From NCBI GenBank assembly GCA_001464165.1, contig LNEX01000064.1, positions 1 through 5,017 of the forward strand: a stretch of DNA of 5,017 bases, in the 5' to 3' direction. The DNA comes from a bacterium Ga0077546. GTDB lineage: Bacteria > Cyanobacteriota > Vampirovibrionia > Obscuribacterales > Obscuribacteraceae. The stretch's first letter is position 1, and each line of letters begins with the position of its first letter. The notes beneath the pieces were generated by a model that searched no databases, was not told the DNA's origin, and saw nothing but the letters and a program-made list of their open reading frames with translations. Made by a program: the position numbers and the translations under genes. Of this stretch, positions 1 to 5,017 are shown in pieces.

Positions 1-25
1 CAGGGCTATTTTACCTGATCCGCTG

Positions 26-688
26 CTAATTGCTAAAGACCAAGCAGTAACTGTGGTCATAGCCGTAGCCGCAATCGTCTTGCCAGCCCATTACAATTTC
101 GCCCTCGAAGCGTAGCACTTGAGAAACTGCACCTGCTATATCCCAGGCTAGTGTGGTGATAGTTCCGTCTTCGTGCTTTAAGTTTGACACTTCAAGCACG
201 GCGCGGCCACTGGGCTTGAGTTTGGCAGCAATTTTGCCGTAAATTTTTGCTAGATCTTTGAGGTAGTTGTTGTAGCCGCCACCCTCTGTGTCTAGCATGG
301 TTGTGTAAGCGGTGAATGGGTTTTCCGTGTGACTCTTACCCATGTAAGGTGGCGATGTAATAGAGAAATCAATCATTTGCGGAAGAGGTAATTTATCTAG
401 GGCGGTTGAGTCTCCGTGCAAAGCTAACTCTGGATGTTGAAGAATCGACTGGACGTATTGATGGCGCTTCTGGTCAAATTCAACGCCAAAGCAAGTGCGC
501 TTTAGCCGCTCTGAAACAAGTAAGGTAGTGCCGAAGCCCATAAATGGATCAAGCACCACGTCACCTTTGTTGGTAAATTCTTGCAGAAAATGCTCAACCA
601 GCGCCTCTGAATATCGTACATCTTGATTGGCAAACTCTGCCGGTAGTTCTTTGCTCTGGCTGTTTTGCAAGGAGAGGAAGGTTTTCAA
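26..688 (-). CDS. Small N4-cytosine/N6-adenine DNA methyltransferase
   Basis: Predicted S-adenosylmethionine-dependent methyltransferase acting on an exocyclic amino group in DNA (N6_N4_Mtase type). Numbered from the TTG at 688 (220 aa), motif I is DPFMGFGTT at about residues 47-55 (cofactor loop), followed by GVEFD at 68-72 with the acidic ribose-binding residue. GDS lies at 92-94 and the catalytic motif IV TSPPY at 111-115. The C-terminus ends YGYDHSYCLVF. SPPY is commonest in N4-cytosine enzymes, but N6-adenine cannot be excluded. Motif I precedes IV with only about 55 residues between, leaving little room for a recognition domain, so target choice must lie in the region after motif IV. 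There is no ATG start. I prefer TTG 688 because GAGG sits 5 nt upstream and the family-like part (MKTFLSLQNS) begins there. A TTG at 736 adds 16 residues but has no ribosome site. The stop is TAG at 26-28. No partner nuclease is visible. The family call is firm; the start and base specificity are not. Confidence 0.85.
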   Translation of the reverse strand: MKTFLSLQNSQSKELPAEFANQDVRYSEALVEHFLQEFTNKGDVVLDPFMGFGTTLLVSERLKRTCFGVEFDQKRHQYVQSILQHPELALHGDSTALDKLPLPQMIDFSITSPPYMGKSHTENPFTAYTTMLDTEGGGYNNYLKDLAKIYGKIAAKLKPSGRAVLEVSNLKHEDGTITTLAWDIAGAVSQVLRFEGEIVMGWQDDCGYGYDHSYCLVFSN

Positions 689-693
689 AGTTA

Positions 694-697
694 CCTC
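694..697 (-). promoter_or_regulatory. Ribosome binding site deciding the methyltransferase start
   Basis: On the minus strand GAGG is followed by TAACT and then TTG at 688, a 5-nt spacing. The alternative TTG at 736 is preceded only by an A-rich run (AGCAAAAAAAT) with no Shine-Dalgarno match. This favours the shorter protein. Confidence 0.5.
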
Positions 698-755
698 GAT
701 GTCAGAGTGTCCAAATAAGCCTGTCAGTTCTTGCAAATTTTTTTGCTTGTTCGCT

Positions 756-792
756 AAATAGGGAGCTGTCTGTCGACAACTCCCTATTTTTT
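756..792. terminator. Intrinsic terminator hairpin between Tad block and methyltransferase gene
   Basis: Perfect 10-bp inverted repeat: AAATAGGGAG at 756-765 pairs with CTCCCTATTT at 780-789. Inside it, TGTC 767-770 pairs with GACA 775-778 around a 4-base loop, with one C-A mismatch between the two stems. On the plus strand the stem runs into six T (787-792), an ideal tail. On the minus strand, the direction of all visible genes, the tail is only TATTTAGCG, so termination there may be less efficient. It begins 15 nt after the stop of the 904-aa gene. The likely role is ending the Tad-block transcript, possibly acting in both directions. Confidence 0.65.
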
Positions 793-804
793 GCTAGCTA
801 TTTT

Positions 805-3519
805 TTAGTGTGACTCACCTGGTGGATTGCCTGGTGGGATTGGTGGTGGTGGGCAGTTTGGCAGTGGCGAGGTGAATTGCCATTGCGAAACCTCTGAGTC
901 ACAAGCCCTTGCTGAACCATCAGGGTTGGTTTGCCCTTGGGCTCTTGAGCAATCGAGCACATTGCCTTCTGATTCAGGATCACCTGATTTTGGCGGTTTG
1001 CGACAGTCGGCCTGAGTAGAGTAGGCATTGTTACGTGCCATTACCGACCAGTTAATCGTGCATGGATTACTTGCGGTAGGAGGCTCTTGATAGACATTTA
1101 GTGCCTGATAGTTTAGTTGCCCTCTCAAAATCGATTGTGGGTTAGTTGTAGCGTTCGGGCCGTTGTTGGCCGTGCTCACCAGAACCATGCCGTCTCCGGC
1201 AGTGGAATCGCCACGAACGATCATGCGGAAGTTGCGAGTTAGAGATGAGGGCACTACGCTTTGGGCGAAGACCGGTTGGAAGACACCACTAACATCAGTC
1301 ATAGCTATGTTTATGTTGGGTGGGACGGTGCCGCCAACAACATACATACCGCTATCTACCCAATTCTTTGAACCGCGAGCATTGCTGACTTGGCCTGTTG
1401 GTACGGCAGCCGTACCTTCAATGCCAGCGTCGGTTGCTGCTGTTCTGGGTGAGAAGAAAGGAATGCTGCGGGCGAGCATGAAGTCGCCGGCTTTATTTTT
1501 CTTTGTTCCCATGGCGGTCACGGATAGAAGGTTATTGACGATGGTGTCTGTAACTCGTACACCCATCTTGCCGTTGTTTGCAGCAATAGTAGCTCTGTCG
1601 ACCACTGCCTGGTATTTGTTAACTTCCGCCTGGGCGGCGTCAACTTCAGCTTGGGCCGTTTGTACTTGAGGGTCGCTAGAGTCGTTATTGGCATTTTGCA
1701 TGGCCCGTGTTAAGGCTGCCTGAGCTGCAGTCAGACGGGCATGTGCTTGAGCCAATAAGGGCTGGTACTTGGTCAGGACTCTCTGAGCAGCAGCATCGGT
1801 AGCGAGAGAAACGCGCTTCGTTTCAAGAAGTTCGGTTTCAAGATCGTACAGGTCTTTCACTGGGTTGCCATCAGTGGTGGTGGCGTTCCCTTGCCTATCC
1901 ATTCCGGTGGCTAGGGTTGTGCTTTGTGCTGCCCACGCTAATTGTTGAGGTACGCTGGCTTGCATTCTGAATGTGTATGCTTGATCAACAAAGACTTGTC
2001 TGTTGGAGTTGTTGAAGTTAACCAGAGAGCGAGGATCTCTTCCTGGGGTCATAGCGGTGTTAGAGTCAACTAAGTTGAAAATTGCACCGTAGACATTGTT
2101 AGAGTCTCCAACTGGAGGTCTTTGAGCAAAAGCAGGCTGTTCCAAAAATGAACTGACGATTCCGCTGGAGCTGCCATACCTGCTGGTTGAGCCGTAGCCG
2201 GAAGGTAAGATGGCAACAGTTTGACCGACAGGGGTGTTGCGCATGTCGAGGTTGCGCATTGCTCTAACTACTGATTCGATGTTGGGTTTGATACCTTCGT
2301 TCTTGAGCCAGTCGTATACGAACAAAGTGAGCGAAACACTCGGATTGTCAGCATTGCGGCCCATATAGTTTGAACGAGTGATTGAGCCGGATCCAGGGAA
2401 GGCGCCGCCGTTAGCGGTAAAGTAGCCACCGCTACCACTCCAGGGGGCATTGCTACCACCTTGGGCGATAGTGTTGACTTGCGATGCATTCATGATAGTC
2501 AGCGGGCTGACAGCATTGCCTGTGAACGGTGCTGGACTGCCGACTGGGGGCATGCCCTGTGGGAACTCTATACGTAGAAGGCCTGAAGTGGCACCAAGTC
2601 TGGGGCCTCCCATCTGGGCGCAAGCCACAGAATTTACGATGCCTGATGGAAGGCCATTGCCAGCCTGCGGAGCTACGGCGTTGGCGCGCTCACGTGCTGA
2701 TATCTTCACCACTGCAGGGATTACTGCAGCATTAGCCGATAGGCCTTCGAAAAGCCCTTTATCAACAAGGCGCACTTGCTCTGCCAAGTTTGAGAGCATT
2801 ACTGGTCCTACTGGGGTTGGGATGTCAACCTTAGCCCGGTAGTAGCGAATGCCATTAACTCTAGCGAGATAAGCCTGGTTGCCAGCGAGACCGTCCATAC
2901 TCTCAGGGTTGGGGCATGGAGTGTTGGTAACGCCCGATGCACCTAGAGCTGTTCGCAAATCGCCAACTTCAATAGTGAAGTCGGCTGGAGTTAAGTCTTT
3001 GTAGCCAGACGAAGAGCGTCTGTTGTTGGCGTTGTAGGCAACGGCAGCGGCTTTTAGTAGATTGCCTCCGCTGATTGTTCGGCCGTCTGCGTCTTGGGCC
3101 GAACCGCCGGCCATGTAGGTATTGATTGCTCTGGCAAGATCTCTTGCTGCTGCCTTAGCGTTAGCAAGATCTTGAGTCGCGGCTGCTAGCATTGTCGTGT
3201 TGTTCAGTTGCTGGGCGACTAAAGCATCGAGTCTGGCTGTAGCCATAACGGTGTTTATTGAGAGAATTGGTCTCTGTTCCAAGCCAGCAGTACCGTACTG
3301 GTCAATAACTCCGACTCTTCCGATCCGCGGATCGAGAATTGTCACTTTCTGCACTTCTTTTGCGACGGCAATAGCGGCAGCGTCGACTGAATTTTGTGCT
3401 TGTTTGTGATAGCCGAATAGTTGTTGATAATTGAGGGCAATGAAACCGAAGATTAGAGCCACAGCAAGAAATGCTGCAATGCCGTAAATCAACGTGCTAC
3501 CCGATTGGGTTCTCTTCAT
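805..3519 (-). CDS. Large Tad-domain (TadG-like) envelope-anchored protein
   Basis: 904 aa. The N-terminus fits Tad/TadG-type proteins of tight-adherence loci: basic leader MKRTQSG, a hydrophobic helix at about residues 10-29, then QAQNSVDAAAIAVAKEV at 41-56, matching the conserved DAAA segment after the helix in this family. The residue five after Gly7 is Tyr, not the Glu of cleaved pseudopilins, so it may remain an uncleaved membrane anchor with the rest outside the inner membrane. Residues 90-133 are Ala-rich and probably helical. About 355-460 is Gly/Ser/Asn-rich. About 555-650 is predicted as two long Ala/Gln/Glu-rich helices joined by a polar turn. The C-terminus has five cysteines (820, 839, 857, 873, 889) and a proline-rich tail; two more are at 202 and 300. 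I see no von Willebrand A metal-site motif (DxSxS), which many TadG proteins carry. The ATG at 3519 has GGGAGAG 10 nt upstream, and a promoter lies about 80 nt before it. Exact role unknown. Confidence 0.8.
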   Translation of the reverse strand: MKRTQSGSTLIYGIAAFLAVALIFGFIALNYQQLFGYHKQAQNSVDAAAIAVAKEVQKVTILDPRIGRVGVIDQYGTAGLEQRPILSINTVMATARLDALVAQQLNNTTMLAAATQDLANAKAAARDLARAINTYMAGGSAQDADGRTISGGNLLKAAAVAYNANNRRSSSGYKDLTPADFTIEVGDLRTALGASGVTNTPCPNPESMDGLAGNQAYLARVNGIRYYRAKVDIPTPVGPVMLSNLAEQVRLVDKGLFEGLSANAAVIPAVVKISARERANAVAPQAGNGLPSGIVNSVACAQMGGPRLGATSGLLRIEFPQGMPPVGSPAPFTGNAVSPLTIMNASQVNTIAQGGSNAPWSGSGGYFTANGGAFPGSGSITRSNYMGRNADNPSVSLTLFVYDWLKNEGIKPNIESVVRAMRNLDMRNTPVGQTVAILPSGYGSTSRYGSSSGIVSSFLEQPAFAQRPPVGDSNNVYGAIFNLVDSNTAMTPGRDPRSLVNFNNSNRQVFVDQAYTFRMQASVPQQLAWAAQSTTLATGMDRQGNATTTDGNPVKDLYDLETELLETKRVSLATDAAAQRVLTKYQPLLAQAHARLTAAQAALTRAMQNANNDSSDPQVQTAQAEVDAAQAEVNKYQAVVDRATIAANNGKMGVRVTDTIVNNLLSVTAMGTKKNKAGDFMLARSIPFFSPRTAATDAGIEGTAAVPTGQVSNARGSKNWVDSGMYVVGGTVPPNINIAMTDVSGVFQPVFAQSVVPSSLTRNFRMIVRGDSTAGDGMVLVSTANNGPNATTNPQSILRGQLNYQALNVYQEPPTASNPCTINWSVMARNNAYSTQADCRKPPKSGDPESEGNVLDCSRAQGQTNPDGSARACDSEVSQWQFTSPLPNCPPPPIPPGNPPGESH
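820..852 (-). repeat. Proline-codon repeat at the end of the 904-aa gene
   Basis: Low-complexity run of CCA/CCC codons encoding PPPPIPPGNPP (residues 890-900) just before the stop. On the plus strand it reads as GGTGGT-type units. Such tails are usually extended and exposed linkers. It is a coding feature, not a mobile repeat. Confidence 0.6.
1570..1857 (-). other. Predicted helical hairpin (coiled coil) inside the Tad-domain protein
   Basis: Residues about 555-650 of the 904-aa protein. The first arm (about 555-610) is rich in Leu, Ala, Glu and Gln with few helix breakers. The turn is NANNDSSDP at 609-617. The second arm (618-650) contains two similar units, QTAQAEVDA and DAAQAEVNK. The pattern resembles antiparallel coiled-coil hairpins such as those of periplasmic adaptor or stalk proteins. 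It was identified by reading residue composition, not by a coiled-coil program. Confidence 0.5.
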
Positions 3520-3529
3520 GATTGAAAAA

Positions 3530-3536
3530 CTCTCCC
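3530..3536 (-). promoter_or_regulatory. Ribosome binding site of the 904-aa gene
   Basis: GGGAGAG on the minus strand lies 10 nt before the ATG at 3519, followed by a T-rich spacer. It supports this ATG as the start, which also gives the expected basic leader plus membrane helix. Confidence 0.6.
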
Positions 3537-3601
3537 AAAGCGTTGGTGAAAGTGGCTAGCCTAAGCGGCTGTCCAGACTTCTAGTAAGTGAAACGAATTT
3601 A

Positions 3602-3630
3602 ATGATAGCTGCAAATGACGATTTTTGCAA
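3602..3630 (-). promoter_or_regulatory. Sigma70-type promoter for the 904-aa gene
   Basis: On the minus strand a -35 box TTGCAA (3625-3630, 4 of 6 consensus bases) and a -10 box TATCAT (3602-3607, 5 of 6) are separated by exactly 17 bases. The stretch just upstream is A+T-rich (TAAATAGATTAGATTAAGG), as in an UP element. The predicted start near 3595 gives a leader of about 75 nt containing GGCTAGCC and the short inverted pair AGCC/GGCT. It lies in the only sizeable gap within the Tad block. Confidence 0.55.
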
Positions 3631-3688
3631 CCTTAATCTAATCTATTTAGCTCTGTTTCAGATTAACTTCTTGCCAGGGTAGTCACTT

Positions 3689-4156
3689 CTAATGCTGTGT
3701 CAGCTGAAGAATATAGGGTGCGGCGAGAACGAGAACGGCTATAAGAACGAGGTTGAAAGCGATCACCACTGAGAGCAAGCTTGTACCGACCATGAGCTGC
3801 CAACAAACAAGAGCGTGTCTCATAGACATAACGCGCAAGATGCCAAAGCGGCTCACAACAAATAGGGCCGCCGCGGCAAAGAAGAGTAAGTCAGCAAAGG
3901 CGTAGCACCAGAGCGCTAGTTCTTTTGGTCCAAAAAATGGTAAGGCTAGAAAGAGGAAGGCCCCAAGGATAGCTCCCTTGAGTATATTGGCGCTGTTTCT
4001 GTCCCCAGCCCGAATCTGAATTGATGGCTCTCTGCTGGCTTTGCTAACATAATCACAAGACTCGGTGAACGCTTTCCAGTTTGAGACACGCTTGCCTTCA
4101 TCTAATGCGCTTTTCGTAACTTCTTCTGCTTTTTCTTCTGGTTTTTCTTCTGTCAT
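3689..4156 (-). CDS. Small multi-pass membrane protein of unknown function in Tad locus
   Basis: 155 aa, family not recognised. The first 56 residues or so are hydrophilic and charged, opening with an acidic, Lys/Glu-rich stretch (MTEEKPEEKAEEV), and should be cytoplasmic or disordered. The rest is mostly membrane: helices at about 57-75, 80-101 and a long hydrophobic stretch at about 117-150 that could be one long helix or a tight pair. Between helices two and three is a short basic loop (SRFGILRVMSMRH), probably on the cytoplasmic side. There are no catalytic motifs. The ATG at 4156 is only 11 nt after the TAG of the TadE-like gene, with a weak AGG 6 nt upstream, so translation is probably coupled to that gene. 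This pairing suggests a partner role at the inner membrane, such as a platform or chaperone for the pseudopilin, but that rests on position only. Confidence 0.75.
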   Translation of the reverse strand: MTEEKPEEKAEEVTKSALDEGKRVSNWKAFTESCDYVSKASREPSIQIRAGDRNSANILKGAILGAFLFLALPFFGPKELALWCYAFADLLFFAAAALFVVSRFGILRVMSMRHALVCWQLMVGTSLLSVVIAFNLVLIAVLVLAAPYILQLTQH

Positions 4157-4167
4157 GCCGAACCTAA

Positions 4168-4668
4168 CTATAAGGGAACAATCTGAGGAGCCATAACGGC
4201 GGTAAGCGGAAATGACTGCTGTGAAGTGAGGGGCACCTGCACTGGCAAGATACCAGGAATCGAAGCCGGTAATTTGTAATCGACTTGGGTTCTTACTTCC
4301 ACGCTGCCCTCGAAATTTCCTCCGAGCAGGGCATTGGTGGGGCGTTTAAAGTCTGGGGACAGACTGACTTGAACAAGACGCGGACCTATTATGTATCCGT
4401 CTAGATGCTGCATCTTCGTCACCACCGAGTTGGCCCGCTGTCTAATTGGGCTTGAGGCCGGTAAGGGGCCAGTGCCGTCGGCCACAATTGGTTGTACGAC
4501 TGAAGCCGCTCGAGCTGCATCTCGGCAGGCATTGTCGTTAAGGGTGGCGGCCAAGAAGAATACTATTAGGTCGATGATAATGAGGAAGATTGGAATTAGA
4601 ACGATCAGCCCAGTCGCTAGTTCTATCAACTGCTGACCTTCGCTGTTTCTCTTTCTGCGCTCCACCAT
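4168..4668 (-). CDS. TadE-like minor pseudopilin
   Basis: 166 aa. The N-terminus is a class III/TadE-type prepilin signal: basic leader MVERRKRNSE, then Gly11 followed by QQLIE, giving the G|xxxxE layout with Glu at +5. The hydrophobic helix spans about 18-41. Directly after it comes NDNACRDAARAAS (44-56), matching the conserved segment that follows the helix in TadE proteins. The remaining 110 residues look beta-rich and extracytoplasmic. In characterised Tad systems TadE is processed by the prepilin peptidase TadV and is needed for Flp pilus assembly; a similar role is inferred here. Length fits the family. The ATG at 4668 is well placed, with GGGGAG 7 nt upstream; another ATG 7 nt further upstream is out of frame. 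It lies 78 nt after the truncated upstream gene and 11 nt before the membrane-protein gene. Confidence 0.83.
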   Translation of the reverse strand: MVERRKRNSEGQQLIELATGLIVLIPIFLIIIDLIVFFLAATLNDNACRDAARAASVVQPIVADGTGPLPASSPIRQRANSVVTKMQHLDGYIIGPRLVQVSLSPDFKRPTNALLGGNFEGSVEVRTQVDYKLPASIPGILPVQVPLTSQQSFPLTAVMAPQIVPL

Positions 4669-4675
4669 TCGACAT

Positions 4676-4681
4676 CTCCCC
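4676..4681 (-). promoter_or_regulatory. Strong ribosome binding site of the TadE-like gene
   Basis: GGGGAG on the minus strand ends 7 nt before the ATG at 4668, close to ideal spacing, and fixes the start codon. The rest of the 78-nt gap upstream shows no convincing promoter or hairpin, so this gene is probably co-transcribed with the one before it. Confidence 0.65.
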
Positions 4682-4746
4682 TGTGTGACTGCTACCTATG
4701 CTGGCTCGTTGATCTACTGTTGATTTGATCGGCTGCCCCTAAACCA

Positions 4747-5017
4747 TCAATTAGCGATGCCCTCAGGGTGTTCAAGCGCGCATGTAGACTGTGATTGCAC
4801 TGGAAAAGCGAAAGGAAAGAGCAGCGGGGTGATGGAGTAGCGTGCGTCTACCACATAGGTGTAAGAATAGCGCGTTTGGTCAATCGCGACGTTGCTGCCA
4901 GCAGCCACATCATATCGTTCCGGGGTTCCTCCGTCTAAGACGCGGAACGTGCGGAGTGTCATTCCTGCTGCCGTTTTGGGGGAAATGCCTCCGAATTGAC
5001 CGAGGGGCCACCAATGA
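4747..5017 (-). CDS. C-terminal fragment of a probable TadE-like pilus protein
   Basis: The reading frame is open from the right edge of the window to a TGA at 4747-4749, so the gene is cut by the window and its start is outside. About 90 residues are visible, starting HWWPLGQFGG. The internal ATG at 4962 is probably not the start: it has no good ribosome site and the frame continues unbroken upstream. The end of the protein (YVVDARYSITPLLFPFAF, then a CALEHPEG tail) has the alternating beta-strand pattern followed by a Pro and hydrophobic turn, as at the C-terminus of TadE-type proteins. It broadly resembles the corresponding part of the neighbouring TadE-like protein (VDYKLPASIPGILPV). Same strand and close spacing suggest a shared operon. 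The diagnostic N-terminal helix is not in the window, so the family call is moderate. Confidence 0.55.
   Translation of the reverse strand, partial: HWWPLGQFGGISPKTAAGMTLRTFRVLDGGTPERYDVAAGSNVAIDQTRYSYTYVVDARYSITPLLFPFAFPVQSQSTCALEHPEGIAN

Noticed and set aside
1163..1669. 168-codon plus-strand open frame opposite the Tad-domain gene
   Set aside because: It lies entirely antisense to a gene with clear family features and a ribosome site. Its translation is low-complexity and without recognisable motifs. The alanine-rich codon bias of the real gene explains the open antisense frame.
2221..2500. Possible CRISPR or tandem-repeat structure in the Gly/Ser-rich part of the 904-aa gene
   Set aside because: The repetition is only of glycine, serine and asparagine codons. 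There are no equal-length repeats with unique spacers.
2450..2842. 130-codon plus-strand open frame, with other overlapping frames nearby on both strands
   Set aside because: These are shadows within the 904-aa gene, with no ribosome site or domain. The real frame continues through all of them.
3727..3745. Possible tandem repeat (gaacgagaacggctataagaacgag region)
   Set aside because: It is only a few copies of a short GAACG-like word inside the membrane-protein gene, encoding hydrophobic Val/Leu/Ile residues. It is explained by codon use in a membrane helix.
4391..4636. 81-codon plus-strand open frame opposite the TadE-like gene
   Set aside because: It is antisense to the conserved pseudopilin helix and DAARAAS segment and has no independent support.
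4747..4962. Complete 71-aa protein starting at the ATG at 4962
   Set aside because: The frame remains open to the window edge, there is no good ribosome site, and the sequence looks like the C-terminal part of a longer protein, so it was recorded as a truncated gene.

Overview
The window carries five protein-coding regions, all on the minus strand, so transcription runs from right to left. In transcription order they are: the C-terminal end of a truncated TadE-like protein (4747-5017), a complete TadE-like minor pseudopilin (4168-4668), a small multi-pass membrane protein (3689-4156), a very long Tad-domain protein (805-3519), and a small N4-cytosine/N6-adenine type DNA methyltransferase (26-688, or from 736). 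There are no tRNA or rRNA genes, CRISPR arrays or insertion sequences. No stretch longer than 300 bases lacks a gene. All plus-strand reading frames look like shadows of the minus-strand genes.

The right-hand four genes look like part of a tight-adherence (Tad/Flp) type surface locus. Two of them have the N-terminal layout of TadE/TadG/Tad proteins: a short basic leader, a glycine before a hydrophobic helix, and a conserved alanine-rich segment just after it. The two right-hand genes are separated by 78 nt. The TadE-like gene and the membrane-protein gene are only 11 nt apart and are probably translationally coupled. The 904-aa gene follows a 169-nt gap that contains a good sigma70-type promoter, so it can probably be expressed separately from the genes upstream. 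The likely picture is an envelope-anchored assembly: TadE-like subunits and the small membrane protein at the inner membrane, and the large Tad-domain protein projecting outward with a helical hairpin and a cysteine- and proline-rich C-terminus. No ATPase, secretin, prepilin peptidase or Flp pilin gene is visible here, so this is inference.

A strong hairpin (756-789) lies between the Tad block and the methyltransferase gene, suggesting that the methyltransferase is a separate unit and only a chance neighbour. No restriction endonuclease is visible beside it, although the gene is close to the window edge.

Organism: a bacterium with roughly balanced base composition (judged by eye) and Shine-Dalgarno-led genes. 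The style of the TadE/Tad proteins would fit an environmental lineage such as the Obscuribacterales (Vampirovibrionia/Melainabacteria), but this is an impression that the sequence here cannot establish.
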